Notes under the pieces: generated by a model
The model's database searches: none
Told to the model about the DNA's origin: nothing
What the model saw: only the letters and a program-made list of their open reading frames with translations
Position numbers and translations under genes: made by a program
In this document: positions 57,101-59,030 of the stretch, piece after piece
How the letters are laid out: every line of letters starts with the position of its first letter
How positions within the stretch are numbered: the first letter of the stretch is position 1
Assembly: GCF_004664715.2 (NCBI RefSeq)
Contig: NC_051082.1
Span: 4,603,078-4,667,077 of the forward strand
Origin: Peromyscus leucopus
Taxonomy: Eukaryota > Chordata > Mammalia > Rodentia > Cricetidae
DNA: 64,000 bases
Direction: 5' to 3'

Positions 57101-57404
57101 CCCCCCAGGAACTTTGATGAAGTTATCTCCTGCTTTGCCAAGTGCCGACAGACACCCCCCTCTTCAGTAAGGCCGCACCTCCCTGTACTCCGAGGACGAT
57201 GGCAAGGTAAGCCCAGTGGATAGTGTGCGGCAGAGGGAGGGGCGGGCTGTGGCCCCCCACCTCTGGCCCAGCCCTCGTGGTTTTTTTTTTCTCTTGCAGA
57301 GCCTTCGAGAGGAGCCCATCCACATCCTGAATGTGGCCATCAGTGCGCCGACCACCTGGAGGACGAGCGCTGGTGCCGATTTTCGTACCTTTGTACAGTC
57401 CAAG
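2893..57404 (+). CDS. Acacb: Acetyl-CoA carboxylase 2 (ACC-beta), partial gene, 29 exons seen
   Basis: ACC2 is a biotin enzyme that carboxylates acetyl-CoA to malonyl-CoA at the outer mitochondrial membrane; the malonyl-CoA inhibits carnitine palmitoyltransferase 1 and so restrains fatty-acid oxidation. I see 29 exons: 2893-3025, 7333-7471, 7919-8028, 8187-8268, 9053-9151, 11559-11668, 11786-11896, 14573-14782, 15032-15202, 17329-17490, 18992-19155, 20843-20993, 21073-21176, 22447-22528, 23983-24128, 25259-25409, then 42259-42396 through 57300-57404. The first 16 sum to 2,125 bases and join into 708 uninterrupted codons. The remaining 13 follow the protein in order but contain indels. ACC2 rather than ACC1 is shown by [41 protein letters not shown] and [12 protein letters not shown]. 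The N-terminal mitochondrial-anchor exons, the last central-domain exons and the carboxyltransferase exons are outside the window. The interval 26,093 to about 41,500 is an assembly artefact inside one intron. Confidence 0.96.
3006..3150 (+). repeat. Duplicated exon end and splice donor around a GT/G tract
   Basis: The last exon bases with the donor ('gtcattgagaag' + 'gtgagtcctgtgggctgc', 3,014-3,043) recur at 3,108-3,144 as 'gtcattgagaag' + 'gtgcagatgagtcctgtg'. Between them lies GT repeat and an unbroken run of 27 G (3,062-3,088). The second copy has a weaker potential donor, GTGCAG. Confidence 0.85.
4087..4340. repeat. About 30-bp minisatellite resembling a B1 tail
   Basis: Roughly eight units of 'gggatcaaaggtgtgagcct' plus 'cccaagttct' follow one another, with some truncated. 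The unit matches the antisense B1 segment 'gtgctgggattaaaggtgtg', so the array may have arisen by repeated duplication inside a SINE. Confidence 0.85.
4957..5060. repeat. Tandem duplication, about 52-bp unit, two copies
   Basis: The segment beginning 'cactgcggctggtgttgcat' and ending 'ctagcctcaggtggcct' occurs at 4,957-5,009 and again at 5,010-5,060. The second copy has a two-base deletion and one substitution, which suggests a recent duplication. Confidence 0.9.
5638..5812 (-). repeat. B1 SINE, antisense, with 40-base T tract
   Basis: The reverse-strand B1 shows 'gagacagggtctctctgggt', 'ctggaactcactctgtagac' and 'gtgctgggattaaaggtgtg'. Its A tail appears here as about 40 T (5,638-5,677). 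Confidence 0.9.
5815..6035 (-). repeat. B2-family SINE, antisense
   Basis: Antisense hallmarks are 'agaccagaagagggca', 'attgaacctgggtcctctg', 'agagcagccagtgc' and 'accattgagccatctctc'. It directly abuts the B1 on its left. Confidence 0.8.
6299..6341. repeat. (AC)n microsatellite
   Basis: A pure AC run of about 21 units in intron 1. Confidence 0.95.
6749..6791. repeat. (CA)n microsatellite
   Basis: A pure CA run of about 21 units next to a partial antisense B1. Confidence 0.95.
7333..7471 (+). CDS. Acacb: Acacb exon, start of biotin carboxylase domain (visible exon 2)
   Basis: Acceptor 'cgtcag' and donor 'gtacct' flank 139 bases. They encode [20 protein letters not shown], then [20 protein letters not shown] and DLKANA, ending in phase 1. 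This is the N-terminal Rossmann-like part of the biotin carboxylase fold. RRWAYEMF is the ACC2 reading (ACC1 has RRWSYEMF). The codons are clean and unmutated. Confidence 0.97.
7583..7785 (-). repeat. B1 SINE, antisense
   Basis: A T-rich tail of TTTTTG units precedes 'gagacagggtttctctgtgt', 'ctggaactcactctgtagac' and 'gtgctgggattaaagtggtg', ending near 'caccaccgcccggct'. Confidence 0.9.
7919..8028 (+). CDS. Acacb: Acacb exon, biotin carboxylase (visible exon 3)
   Basis: Acceptor 'ctgcag' precedes AG TAC ATC, which completes a Glu codon split across the intron. The 110 bases encode [20 protein letters not shown], then [17 protein letters not shown], and end in phase 0 before 'gtgatg'. The [12 protein letters not shown] stretch is strongly conserved in animal ACCs. 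Human ACC2 has His where this has Gln in MADQYV. Confidence 0.97.
8187..8268 (+). CDS. Acacb: Acacb exon, biotin carboxylase (visible exon 4)
   Basis: Acceptor 'tttgcag' and donor 'gtagcg' flank 82 bases encoding [20 protein letters not shown], then KHEIAFLG, with the Gly codon split. [13 protein letters not shown] is a conserved biotin carboxylase block. Confidence 0.96.
8269..9052 (+). other. Intron between visible exons 4 and 5
   Basis: About 780 bases with no exon, no obvious SINE and no tandem repeat that I can identify. Confidence 0.6.
9053..9151 (+). CDS. Acacb: Acacb exon, biotin carboxylase (visible exon 5)
   Basis: Acceptor 'cctcag' and donor 'gtaagg' flank 99 bases encoding [20 protein letters not shown], then [13 protein letters not shown], ending in phase 1. 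The PTLPWSGSG segment leads into the ATP-grasp region. Confidence 0.97.
9345..9716. repeat. Compound CA-rich satellite, 372 bp
   Basis: Imperfect CACACA, CAACACACA and CATGCACACA blocks are arranged with a higher-order period; the 'acacatgcacacacaccaac' block recurs several times. It creates spurious His/Thr and Cys/Val open frames on both strands. Confidence 0.93.
10084..10360. repeat. Degenerate CA-rich tract
   Basis: About 280 bases of CACA mixed with CAGACA and CATACA blocks. It follows a sense SINE-like element, so it may be that element's expanded tail. Confidence 0.9.
11095..11445 (-). repeat. B3/B4-like SINE, antisense, with GT repeats
   Basis: Starts near 'aaagatcttaaaaattat', passes through GT-rich DNA with TATGTGTATGTCTAGTA repeated twice (11,119-11,300), then shows 'ggccagaagaggctgtcgga' and 'tggagctggaattagcggct', typical of antisense B3/B4 SINEs. 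Confidence 0.7.
11559..11668 (+). CDS. Acacb: Acacb exon, biotin carboxylase (visible exon 6)
   Basis: Acceptor 'ccttcag' and donor 'gtagcg' flank 110 bases encoding [20 protein letters not shown], then [16 protein letters not shown], ending in phase 0. TVEWTED is specific to ACC2; ACC1 has RVDWQEND here. This is one of the least conserved parts of the domain and is useful for species placement. Confidence 0.96.
11786..11896 (+). CDS. Acacb: Acacb exon with ATP-grasp glycine loop (visible exon 7)
   Basis: Acceptor 'cctcag' and donor 'gtgcgt' flank 111 bases (37 codons) encoding [20 protein letters not shown], then [25 protein letters not shown] is the glycine-rich loop that closes over ATP in biotin carboxylase. 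Both ends are phase 0. Confidence 0.97.
12617..12660. repeat. (GT)n microsatellite
   Basis: About 21 GT units directly adjoining the antisense B1 at 12,662. Confidence 0.95.
12662..12803 (-). repeat. B1 SINE, antisense
   Basis: Shows 'gcagagtttctctgtgtggc', 'ctggaactcactctgtagac', 'ctcacagagatccgcctgcc' and 'gtgctggggttaaaggtgtg'. The GT repeat lies at its poly-A end. Confidence 0.9.
13195..13370. repeat. CCCAC/CACTCAC low-complexity tract
   Basis: A pyrimidine/CA-rich stretch of cccacactcacc-type words without a strict period. It is recognisable, though degraded, in the inverted copy near 34,900. Confidence 0.8.
14573..14782 (+). CDS. Acacb: Acacb exon, biotin carboxylase ATP/biotin region (visible exon 8)
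   Basis: Acceptor 'ccgacag' and donor 'gtgcct' flank 210 bases (70 codons) encoding [60 protein letters not shown] and [24 protein letters not shown] and [18 protein letters not shown] are hallmark biotin carboxylase motifs. A complete second copy lies at 32,647-32,856 on the minus strand. Confidence 0.98.
15032..15202 (+). CDS. Acacb: Acacb exon with catalytic [10 protein letters not shown] motif (visible exon 9)
   Basis: Acceptor 'ctgcag' and donor 'gtgagg' flank 171 bases (57 codons): [73 protein letters not shown] holds metal/ATP-binding Glu and Asn and the catalytic Arg region of biotin carboxylase. A complete second copy lies at 32,222-32,392 on the minus strand. Confidence 0.98.
15405..15562 (-). 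repeat. B2 SINE, antisense
   Basis: Antisense B2 landmarks are 'gccagaagagggcaccagat', 'ccaccatgtggttgctggga', 'gaactcaggacctctggaag', 'agcagccagtgctcttaact' and 'gccaagccatctctcc'. A TTTA-rich tract marks its tail end. It reappears at 31,870-32,060 on the opposite strand. Confidence 0.92.
16215..16390 (-). repeat. B3-like SINE, antisense
   Basis: Shows 'gcaccacatgggtgcaggtg', 'cccttggaggcctgaggtca', 'cagatcctctggagctggag' and then stops near 'gggtgctgggcatttag'. It appears truncated where the purine tract begins. Confidence 0.7.
16391..16470 (+). mobile_element. Possible LTR fragment after a polypurine tract
   Basis: A purine run 'aaaaagggggaaa' (about 16,391-16,403) is followed by TGTTGTAGAATATTATTTT-like AT-rich sequence beginning with TG. 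That is the layout of a retroviral polypurine tract and LTR start. No retroviral coding sequence is seen on either side, and I cannot locate the LTR's right end, so this is tentative. Confidence 0.35.
17060..17208 (-). repeat. B1 SINE, antisense
   Basis: A clear antisense B1 with the cricetid-type 'tgtgtagttttggtgcctg' segment and 'cgtgcgccaccaccacccag' at its 5' end. Confidence 0.92.
17329..17490 (+). CDS. Acacb: Acacb exon, biotin carboxylase C-terminal part (visible exon 10)
   Basis: Acceptor 'atttag' precedes 162 bases (54 codons): [54 protein letters not shown]. The donor is GAG|GCAAGT, a GC donor with otherwise perfect consensus. [16 protein letters not shown] is conserved across ACCs. 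A copy at 29,964-30,120 (minus) retains the same GC donor. Confidence 0.96.
17995..18495 (-). repeat. Cluster of three antisense B1 elements
   Basis: Three B1-derived units lie head to tail at about 18,010-18,140, 18,175-18,300 and 18,345-18,490. Each has a T-rich tail end (TTTATTTATT or a 30-base T run) and a 'gctgagattaaaggcgtg'-type end. The first lacks its right half. Confidence 0.88.
18755..18865. repeat. Short irregular repeat of 'cacagatagacacgcccaca'
   Basis: The words 'gatagacacgcccacag' occur three times and 'attgtggg/ttgtgggtg' twice, in an irregular array just upstream of visible exon 11. The inverted copy at 28,670-28,800 shows fewer bases in the same array. Confidence 0.75.
18992..19155 (+). 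CDS. Acacb: Acacb exon, end of biotin carboxylase domain (visible exon 11)
   Basis: Acceptor 'ctccag' follows a pyrimidine-rich tract. The 164 bases encode [40 protein letters not shown] and [15 protein letters not shown], with the final Ser codon split before donor 'gtcagt'. The block is nearly invariant between ACC1 and ACC2. Copy at 28,391-28,553 (minus) lacks one base. Confidence 0.97.
19156..20842 (+). other. Intron between visible exons 11 and 12
   Basis: No exon found. The recognisable element is a sense B2 at about 19,825-20,005. The remainder looks unique and reappears nearly intact in the inverted copy at 26,716-28,390. Confidence 0.75.
19825..20005 (+). repeat. B2 SINE
   Basis: A full sense B2 begins 'gggctggggagatggctcag', continues through 'gttcccagcacccacatggc', and ends in an AATAAATAAATAAA tail. 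Confidence 0.95.
20843..20993 (+). CDS. Acacb: Acacb exon, BC to central-domain linker (visible exon 12)
   Basis: Acceptor 'ctccag' and donor 'gtagga' flank 151 bases encoding [40 protein letters not shown] and [10 protein letters not shown], after completing a split Ser codon. The right boundary of the inverted copy after the gap falls inside this exon, at 20,965. Confidence 0.97.
21073..21176 (+). CDS. Acacb: Acacb exon, central linker domain (visible exon 13)
   Basis: Acceptor 'cctag' and donor 'gtaggg' flank 104 bases encoding [20 protein letters not shown], then [14 protein letters not shown], ending in a split Arg codon. This sits in the region between the biotin carboxylase and biotin-carrier domains. 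It is not represented in the inverted copy. Confidence 0.96.
21177..22446 (+). other. Intron between visible exons 13 and 14
   Basis: No exon found. It has B1-like antisense fragments near 21,240-21,355 and 21,795-21,880 and a GC-rich minisatellite (22,068-22,328). Confidence 0.7.
22068..22328. repeat. GC-rich minisatellite, 19-20 bp unit
   Basis: About 13 units of 'gctgggggtggagcccagtg' follow one another. A few lack one G or part of the unit, and the variants differ mainly as gctggg versus gttggg. Because the unit is not a multiple of three, the same array reads open in several frames. The G runs could form quadruplexes. Confidence 0.95.
22447..22528 (+). CDS. Acacb: Acacb exon, central linker domain (visible exon 14)
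   Basis: Acceptor 'catcag' and donor 'gtaaag' flank 82 bases. After completing a split Arg codon they encode [20 protein letters not shown], then GVKYILK. ACC1 has ELIYEGVKYVLK, so the GG form supports ACC2. Confidence 0.96.
22529..23982 (+). other. Intron between visible exons 14 and 15
   Basis: No exon found. It contains a GT/TATGTGCA-rich array (about 23,180-23,510) with two copies of a 35-base segment ('agctttcgagagttgattct' at 23,406 and 'agctttcaggagttgattct' at 23,517). There is a G run near 23,726. Confidence 0.75.
23180..23510. repeat. GT-rich array with 'gtatgtgcatatgtgtgt' units
   Basis: The 18-base word 'gtatgtgcatatgtgtgt' recurs about eight times between GT runs and a GAGAGAGAG segment. 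The array is interrupted by a unique 35-base segment that is then duplicated. Confidence 0.9.
23983..24128 (+). CDS. Acacb: Acacb exon, pre-biotin-carrier region (visible exon 15)
   Basis: Acceptor 'ccacag' and donor 'gtgcgt' flank 146 bases encoding [40 protein letters not shown] and TYMKEEVD, ending in a split Ser codon. [14 protein letters not shown] is the ACC2 form (ACC1 [14 protein letters not shown]). Confidence 0.97.
24633..24790 (+). repeat. B1 SINE
   Basis: A sense B1 with 'cttttaatcccagcacacgg', 'gatctctgtgagttcgaagc' and 'caaaactgcacagagaaacc', ending in an AAACAAACAAAC tail. Confidence 0.92.
24903..25095 (+). repeat. B2 SINE
   Basis: Sense B2 with 'gggactggagagaaggctca', 'agcagttaagagcactggct' and 'ataactccagttccatggga', ending near AAATAAAAATAAATC. 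Confidence 0.92.
25259..25409 (+). CDS. Acacb: Acacb exon, first part of the biotin-carrier domain (visible exon 16)
   Basis: Acceptor 'ccctag' and donor 'gtgagg' flank 151 bases encoding [40 protein letters not shown] and [11 protein letters not shown]. The exon stops at the Glu preceding the V-M-K-M biotinylation motif, which must come from the next exon. [12 protein letters not shown] is the typical biotinyl-domain fold entry. This is the last error-free exon before the gap. Confidence 0.97.
25410..26092 (+). other. Start of the intron interrupted by the assembly gap
   Basis: No exon. It holds a two-unit GC-rich repeat at 25,454-25,506 and otherwise looks unique. The sequence ends at the N run. 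In truth this intron continues to 42,258, but the stretch from 26,093 to about 41,500 consists of Ns and misplaced copies. Confidence 0.8.
25454..25506. repeat. GC-rich repeat, two units (probably collapsed minisatellite)
   Basis: Two near-identical units of the form 'accccgcccctcnnccatca' + 'ggcc' are visible. The corresponding part of the noisy copy at 38,540-39,050 is about ten times longer and full of the same words. Confidence 0.75.
26093..26592. other. Assembly gap of exactly 500 N
   Basis: An unbroken run of 500 N, a round number suggesting a placeholder of unknown true size. It separates clean Acacb sequence from an inverted copy of that same gene. Confidence 0.99.
26593..26715 (-). 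pseudogene. Copy of Acacb exon 12 (truncated by the gap)
   Basis: The reverse complement equals exon 12 bases 20,843-20,965 with no difference that I can see. The exon's last 28 bases are missing at the N run. Confidence 0.95.
28391..28553 (-). pseudogene. Copy of Acacb exon 11 with a one-base deletion
   Basis: Matches 18,992-19,155 but has lost one base in the AGCAACAAG region and carries a C-to-T change just after it, so the frame is broken after ELNFRS. Confidence 0.93.
29964..30120 (-). pseudogene. Copy of Acacb exon 10 with deletions
   Basis: Matches 17,329-17,490 but is 157 rather than 162 bases, so its frame is broken. The GAG|GCAAGT donor is retained. Confidence 0.92.
32222..32392 (-). 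pseudogene. Copy of Acacb exon 9, full length
   Basis: All 171 bases of exon 9 are present in frame ([17 protein letters not shown] and [17 protein letters not shown]), with only minor silent changes. Confidence 0.94.
32647..32856 (-). pseudogene. Copy of Acacb exon 8 with compensating indels
   Basis: Length is 210 as in the source, but one inserted base after YGNAV and one deleted base before EEAPATIA shift the frame between them, so [15 protein letters not shown] is lost in this copy. Confidence 0.93.
32940..33035. other. Unmatched GC-rich insert at the quality break
   Basis: Sequence from about 'gagctggagcgggcgggctc' to 'accaaacagaataaaataaa' has no counterpart in the source near 14,490. 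On either side the inverted copy continues. Copy quality falls abruptly just after it. Confidence 0.6.
36690..37320. other. Unassigned stretch between artefact copies
   Basis: I could not match this 630-base stretch to any part of the window with confidence. It may be a more degraded continuation of the inverted copy toward 11.5 kb. No gene is supported. Confidence 0.5.
37320..39690 (+). repeat. Noisy direct copy of 24,630-25,990 (probable artefact)
   Basis: The copy follows the source order: B1 (37,322-37,500), 'tgaatagtattgattgattg' (37,511), B2 (37,600-37,760), a degraded exon 16 region (about 38,110-38,400), the GC-rich repeat (38,540-39,050) and 'catgaggcgggcacacat' (39,422). It is about 2.4 kb against 1.36 kb of source, partly by random insertion and partly by extra minisatellite units. 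No intact exon remains. Confidence 0.88.
38540..39050. repeat. Degraded GC-rich minisatellite, expanded relative to 25,454-25,506
   Basis: Words such as 'catcaggcc', 'accccg' and 'cgcccctcgtc' recur through roughly 500 bases, entering and leaving at points that match the flanks of the two-unit repeat at 25,454-25,506. I estimate well over ten units, blurred by base errors. Confidence 0.65.
39700..41480 (-). repeat. Noisy inverted copy of 9,830-10,890 (probable artefact)
   Basis: Anchors in reverse order include 'aatgattaaaatcacaca' (39,725) with 10,835; 'gggcaacctaagagacca' (40,061) with about 10,620; 'aagtatcaacttaacatctt' (40,361) with about 10,400; 'gtcaagtttctctctgcccac' shortened at 41,067 with about 10,055; and 'tctggggatctcagttcag' (41,423) with about 9,880. 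It is about 1.7 times longer than the source, mostly by insertion. Confidence 0.88.
41480..42258 (+). other. Return to collinear intron sequence; GC-rich minisatellite
   Basis: Sequence quality recovers between about 41,480 and 41,640. The stretch contains a cluster of 'cccgcccctg' and 'cacagcc' words (41,870-42,080) and the intron's acceptor for the next exon. No exon is seen before 42,259. Confidence 0.65.
41870..42080. repeat. Irregular GC-rich minisatellite, about 20-bp unit
   Basis: About ten diverged units of 'tgcacagccccgcccctgg' type, some shortened to 'acccagccccgccctgg'. It shares the 'ccccgcccctg' core with the repeat at 25,454-25,506, on the other side of the gap in the same intron. 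Confidence 0.8.
42259..42396 (+). CDS. Acacb: Acacb exon with the biotin-attachment site, corrupted (visible exon 17)
   Basis: Acceptor 'caacag' and donor 'gtatgt' flank 138 bases, in frame with exon 16. It reads [49 protein letters not shown]2 should have VMKMIMTLNV here, with the Lys of M-K-M carrying biotin (Lys929 in human ACC2). The Lys is replaced by Met, and an extra Val sits in GCVVVAR. These changes would abolish activity, and neighbouring exons also carry errors, so I infer sequence error. Confidence 0.9.
42880..43145. repeat. Dispersed repeat, family not identified (copy 2)
   Basis: Collinear with 1,060-1,385: 'cacagagacttacattg', 'aaactgtatggcc', 'ttaacccatttctat', 'gccacgtggcttaccggtg', 'ctactggccaatcagcattt'. 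The second copy is the cleaner one. Confidence 0.6.
43925..43982. repeat. (GT)n microsatellite
   Basis: About 27 GT units with one GTTG interruption near the left end and another at the right end. Confidence 0.93.
44412..44560 (+). repeat. B2-family SINE
   Basis: Begins 'ggggctggagagatcactca', continues through 'tttgattcccagcacccatg', and ends in a C run and A-rich DNA. Confidence 0.85.
45158..45305 (+). CDS. Acacb: Acacb exon, after the biotin-carrier domain; frameshifted (visible exon 18)
   Basis: Pieces read [13 protein letters not shown] and, one frame over, [20 protein letters not shown] and [14 protein letters not shown] before donor 'gtaaga'. A C missing from the CTGCCATC segment near 45,203 (expected CTGCCCATC) explains the frame change. 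The acceptor lies near 45,157; the first codons are also slightly disturbed. Confidence 0.9.
45318..45520 (+). repeat. B1 SINE
   Basis: A nearly consensus sense B1: 'gccgggcagtggtggcgcaa', 'gcctttaatcccagtactcg', 'aaaactacatggagaaaccc', with an AACAAAAC-rich tail. It starts 13 bases after an exon donor. Confidence 0.93.
46040..46056. repeat. G homopolymer, about 17 bases
   Basis: A G run followed by ATGGGAGGGGATGGGGGGGG, giving four closely spaced G tracts. Confidence 0.85.
46275..46453 (+). CDS. Acacb: Acacb exon, central domain; about 10 bases short (visible exon 19)
   Basis: Acceptor 'ctgcag' and donor 'gtgcgc' flank 179 bases. It reads [20 protein letters not shown], then ELQEI, a shortened [13 protein letters not shown], and in another frame [20 protein letters not shown]. 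The family expects EIMTSVAGRIPAPVEK. Losses near 46,350-46,370 and a G missing at CGCAGGTGATG (expected CGCAGGGTGATG) break the frame. Confidence 0.9.
46806..46861. repeat. (TA)n microsatellite
   Basis: About 27 TA units with one phase change in the middle. The array is close to self-complementary and could extrude as a cruciform. Confidence 0.93.
47605..47790 (+). repeat. B3/B2-family SINE
   Basis: Starts 'gggggcctgtgcggtggctc' and continues 'agcaggtagagacgcttgcc', with 'cccctgaccctcacatgagc' and a CACACACC-rich end. Confidence 0.75.
48119..48220 (+). CDS. Acacb: Acacb exon, central domain; GC donor (visible exon 20)
   Basis: Acceptor 'tatctag' precedes a disturbed IATILDCHAATLQ segment, then the clean [20 protein letters not shown] and a split Arg codon. 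The donor is CAGAG|GCAAGT, a GC donor with full consensus otherwise. The 102 bases are one more than the family expects, with errors in 48,125-48,160. Confidence 0.88.
48655..48772. repeat. Polypyrimidine (CCT/TTCCC) tract
   Basis: About 118 bases of almost pure C and T, such as 'ccctccttccctccttctct'. Long mirror-like purine/pyrimidine tracts can form triplex DNA. The minus strand reads as spurious Gly/Arg/Glu-rich frames. Confidence 0.9.
49009..49099 (+). CDS. Acacb: Acacb exon, central domain; frameshifted (visible exon 21)
   Basis: Acceptor 'ccccag'. After completing a split Arg codon it reads YRSGTR, then in a shifted frame [20 protein letters not shown] and FQQ. Two extra bases (CG) in CGCGCGGCTAC explain the shift. 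The expected donor is not GT: the exon is followed by GCAGCA, either a weak GC donor or another base error. Confidence 0.88.
49200..49323 (+). CDS. Acacb: Acacb exon, central domain; donor damaged (visible exon 22)
   Basis: Acceptor 'ccacag'. It reads [20 protein letters not shown], then [20 protein letters not shown] and I, without internal breaks. The next bases are TAAGAT where GTAAGAT would be expected, so the donor G seems lost. The first codon is one base short, so it does not join exon 21 in frame. Confidence 0.92.
49980..50110. repeat. TAGA/GATG/GACA tetranucleotide array
   Basis: Imperfect 'tagatagatagagatagc', 'gatgatgatgat' and 'gacagacggacagacagaca' blocks sit at the tail of a B1-like element. 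Confidence 0.88.
50770..51130 (+). repeat. B2 followed by B1, both sense
   Basis: A B2 (about 50,770-50,945; 'ggggctggaggatgggctga', 'caccacataatggctcacaa', tail 'aaataaatctttaagaaagg') is followed at about 50,965 by a B1 ('tggtggcagcacgctttaat', 'aaagctacacgcagaaaccc') with an A tail. Confidence 0.88.
52401..52521 (+). CDS. Acacb: Acacb exon, central domain; heavily degraded (visible exon 23)
   Basis: Position and remnants identify this exon, which the family expects to encode DELCGPDP..LSDEL..SILNELTQL..SEH..VALRARQ. The visible frame gives [20 protein letters not shown], and GGTGGCCCGCAGAGCCGCAG near the end matches a shifted VARRAAA-like reading. The donor appears as CAG|TGTGGG, missing one G. 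Both boundaries are approximate and several indels are needed to restore the frame. Confidence 0.6.
52533..52650. repeat. GT/TGTGC-rich tract
   Basis: A loose GT-rich stretch ('gtgtgtgtgtgtcgtgtgtg') starting at the donor of the degraded exon. Confidence 0.85.
52710..52823 (+). CDS. Acacb: Acacb exon, central domain, intact (visible exon 24)
   Basis: Acceptor 'ctgacag' and donor 'gtgagt' flank 114 clean bases (38 codons): [20 protein letters not shown], then [18 protein letters not shown], phase 0 at both ends. Together with the internal part of exon 22 it shows that the right half encodes ordinary, conserved ACC2. Confidence 0.97.
53357..53446 (+). CDS. Acacb: Acacb exon, central domain; frameshifted (visible exon 25)
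   Basis: Acceptor 'ccgtag' and donor 'gtacgc' flank 90 bases corresponding to [20 protein letters not shown] and NKVVCMASLE. An extra T near the start (AATTAATTACTTTC) and a lost base in GTCTTATGGCG break the frame, yet [10 protein letters not shown] and MASLE are readable. Confidence 0.9.
53447..55481 (+). other. Intron between visible exons 25 and 26
   Basis: No exon found. The main feature is an AC microsatellite (54,121-54,175); a T run lies near 54,421-54,437. I see no clear SINE. Confidence 0.7.
54121..54175. repeat. (AC)n microsatellite
   Basis: A pure run of about 27 AC units, the longest uninterrupted dinucleotide repeat in the right half. Confidence 0.95.
55482..55598 (+). CDS. 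Acacb: Acacb exon, central domain; one-base losses at both ends (visible exon 26)
   Basis: It reads [20 protein letters not shown], then [18 protein letters not shown]. The start is CAG|TGTATG where CAG|GTGTATG is expected, and the end is AACG|GTATGG where AACAG|GTATGG is expected. Internally the 38 codons are clean. Confidence 0.94.
55599..56558 (+). other. Intron between visible exons 26 and 27
   Basis: About 960 bases with no exon, no tandem repeat and no clear SINE. It appears to be unique intron sequence. Confidence 0.6.
56559..56695 (+). CDS. Acacb: Acacb exon, central domain; one-base deletion (visible exon 27)
   Basis: Acceptor 'ctgcag' and donor 'gtatgt' flank 137 bases: [20 protein letters not shown] and MDSG, then, after a lost T (GGCTCTCC for GGCTTCTCC), [20 protein letters not shown]. 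Confidence 0.94.
56808..56970 (+). repeat. B1 SINE
   Basis: Sense B1: 'gggcgtggtggcacacgcct', 'gatctctgtgagttcgagcc', 'caaagctacacagagaaacc', with an A tail of about 17 bases. Confidence 0.92.
57109..57206 (+). CDS. Acacb: Acacb exon, central domain; frameshifted (visible exon 28)
   Basis: Acceptor 'ccccag' and donor 'gtaagc' flank 98 bases. [10 protein letters not shown] is clear, followed by a shifted DTPLFSKA and then SLYSEDDGK. It is two bases shorter than the 100 expected, with losses near 57,142 and 57,172. Confidence 0.9.
57300..57404 (+). CDS. Acacb: Acacb exon, central domain; last exon seen (visible exon 29)
   Basis: Acceptor 'cttgcag' and donor 'gtattc' flank 105 bases: [14 protein letters not shown], a disturbed middle where [13 protein letters not shown] is expected but [12 protein letters not shown] is read, and then FRTFVQSK. 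Length is three less than expected, so the ends stay in frame while the middle is shifted by compensating indels. Confidence 0.92.
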
Positions 57405-59030
57405 GTATTCCAGAGGACAGGCTGTCGTCACCTGCTCTGTGTTGCTATCACAAAAATACCTGAGGCTGGGAAGAAAGTAAAAAGGTTATGGTGGAGGGGG
57501 TGAGAGAGAAGGCTCAGCGGTTAAGCGCTCTTATTCTTACAGAGGACTCAGTTCATTCCGCACCCACACGTGACAGCTCACAACCGTCCAGAGCCCTTGG
57601 TATACCATATTACACAGGAGCATAACACTCATATGCGTGAAATAAATCTAACCCCTTTTTCTTTTTCTTGAGAGCTTGTGTAGCCCAGTTCTGGAGGCTG
57701 AACCAGCAACTATGTCTGGTTCTCACATGCAAGAGCGGAGGGGGCGGCACTTGCTCTTGGTATAACCCCCCTCACTGAACTGCCCTTCCTGTGAGACCAA
57801 TTGGCCTTCTCCCAGGGTGTTGTCTCCAGGACCCAGTGACATCACTTAGAGGCGACACCTCCTCATGCCTTTCACACTGACTAAGCCTGTCAGTGTCCGT
57901 GATACCAGAGGCACAGGTTTCCACGGTAACCATGGAGGTGACAGGTTCCTTCAGGAGAGGGCTGGGCATGGTGGAGGTGCTGAGCCCCCGAGGTGGGCTG
58001 GGGGCGTTTCAGAGGCACAGACCGCCCTAACTCTGCTGGTCCTAGTAACCAGTGCCGTGTGCAGAGGTAGCTGAATGTACGGACCTCAGCGTCTTCAGCA
58101 GTGATGCAGGAAGAGAGTCTCTCTCTCTCTCCCAGGATGATTTAGTGACCAAGGTTACACACACTTGTCTTGTTAGAAGCAGAGATAAGAAATCGTTAGA
58201 GGAAATGGGAACTTTTGACATGGTGGTCACAGGTATGTGCAAACCTGTGGCGGTTGTCTCTTGCAGATGTCCTCACACAGGGCCAGCCGCTGTGTCTGTT
58301 CAAGACTTAGAGCTACAGACAGGTGTGAGCAGAGTGGTGGGTAGGGCACTGCCAGGCAGGCGGGAGATCATCACTGTGTGACCTCAGGCAGCTTCCTCCC
58401 CTCTGAGCCTCGGTTTCCTTATCTGTGAAATGGGACGCCGGAGATTCCGCCAGCCAGGCTGTCTGAACGTCAGTCCTTGACCCTCCTGACTTGGTCTAAC
58501 CTCATGTCAGGAGTTCCAGCTGTTGGCTGTTCATCTGTCTGTCCGTGTACATGTGTCCTTACTGCACTGCCTCTGTAGGAGGGGGGCCTCTCCCTCCACT
58601 GGGCTAGGCACCCTTCAGGGACGCTCTTTGGTGCTTTCGGAGAAGGGATGCCAGGTGCTGAGTTCCGTTAACTGGGATGTTGTTTTTGTGGACGGATTTA
58701 GCCTTTATCTCTTTCATCCGCTGTTAAGGCTGTTCACCGAAGGAAACATTTCAAATGCAGACACATCTGAGCGGGTTTTATGTATTTATTTGCCGTTATT
58801 TATGTGTGTGTGGAGGTCGGAGGACGGCGTGCGTGAGTTGTTTCTCTCTCTTCCACCGCGTGAGCCTGGGGATCAAACCTGGATTGTCGGGGTTGGGTGC
58901 CTTTACCTGCTGAGCTCCAGAAACAGGTTGAAAGCAAGGCCACAGCCCCTCCGCCAGGCAGGGTGTGAGGAATTATCTCCACGCCTCCGCTAATCTCTTC
59001 CTGACCCAGCTGACAGTGCTCCTGGGCTGT
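57405..59030 (+). other. Downstream intron, no further exon
   Basis: The next ACC2 segment expected (ILVDYGLRRITFLIAQE) is not found. A sense B2 lies at about 57,495-57,650 and an antisense B3-like element at about 58,780-58,925. Confidence 0.7.
57495..57650 (+). repeat. B2 SINE
   Basis: Sense B2 starting near 'ggggtgagagagaaggctca' with 'cagcggttaagcgctcttat' and a tail at 'tgaaataaatctaacc'. Confidence 0.85.

Noticed and set aside
42259..57404. A decayed Acacb pseudogene in the right half
   Set aside because: Introns and most splice sites are intact, it continues the protein in order, synonymous conservation is high and exon 24 is perfect. Errors cluster at homopolymers.
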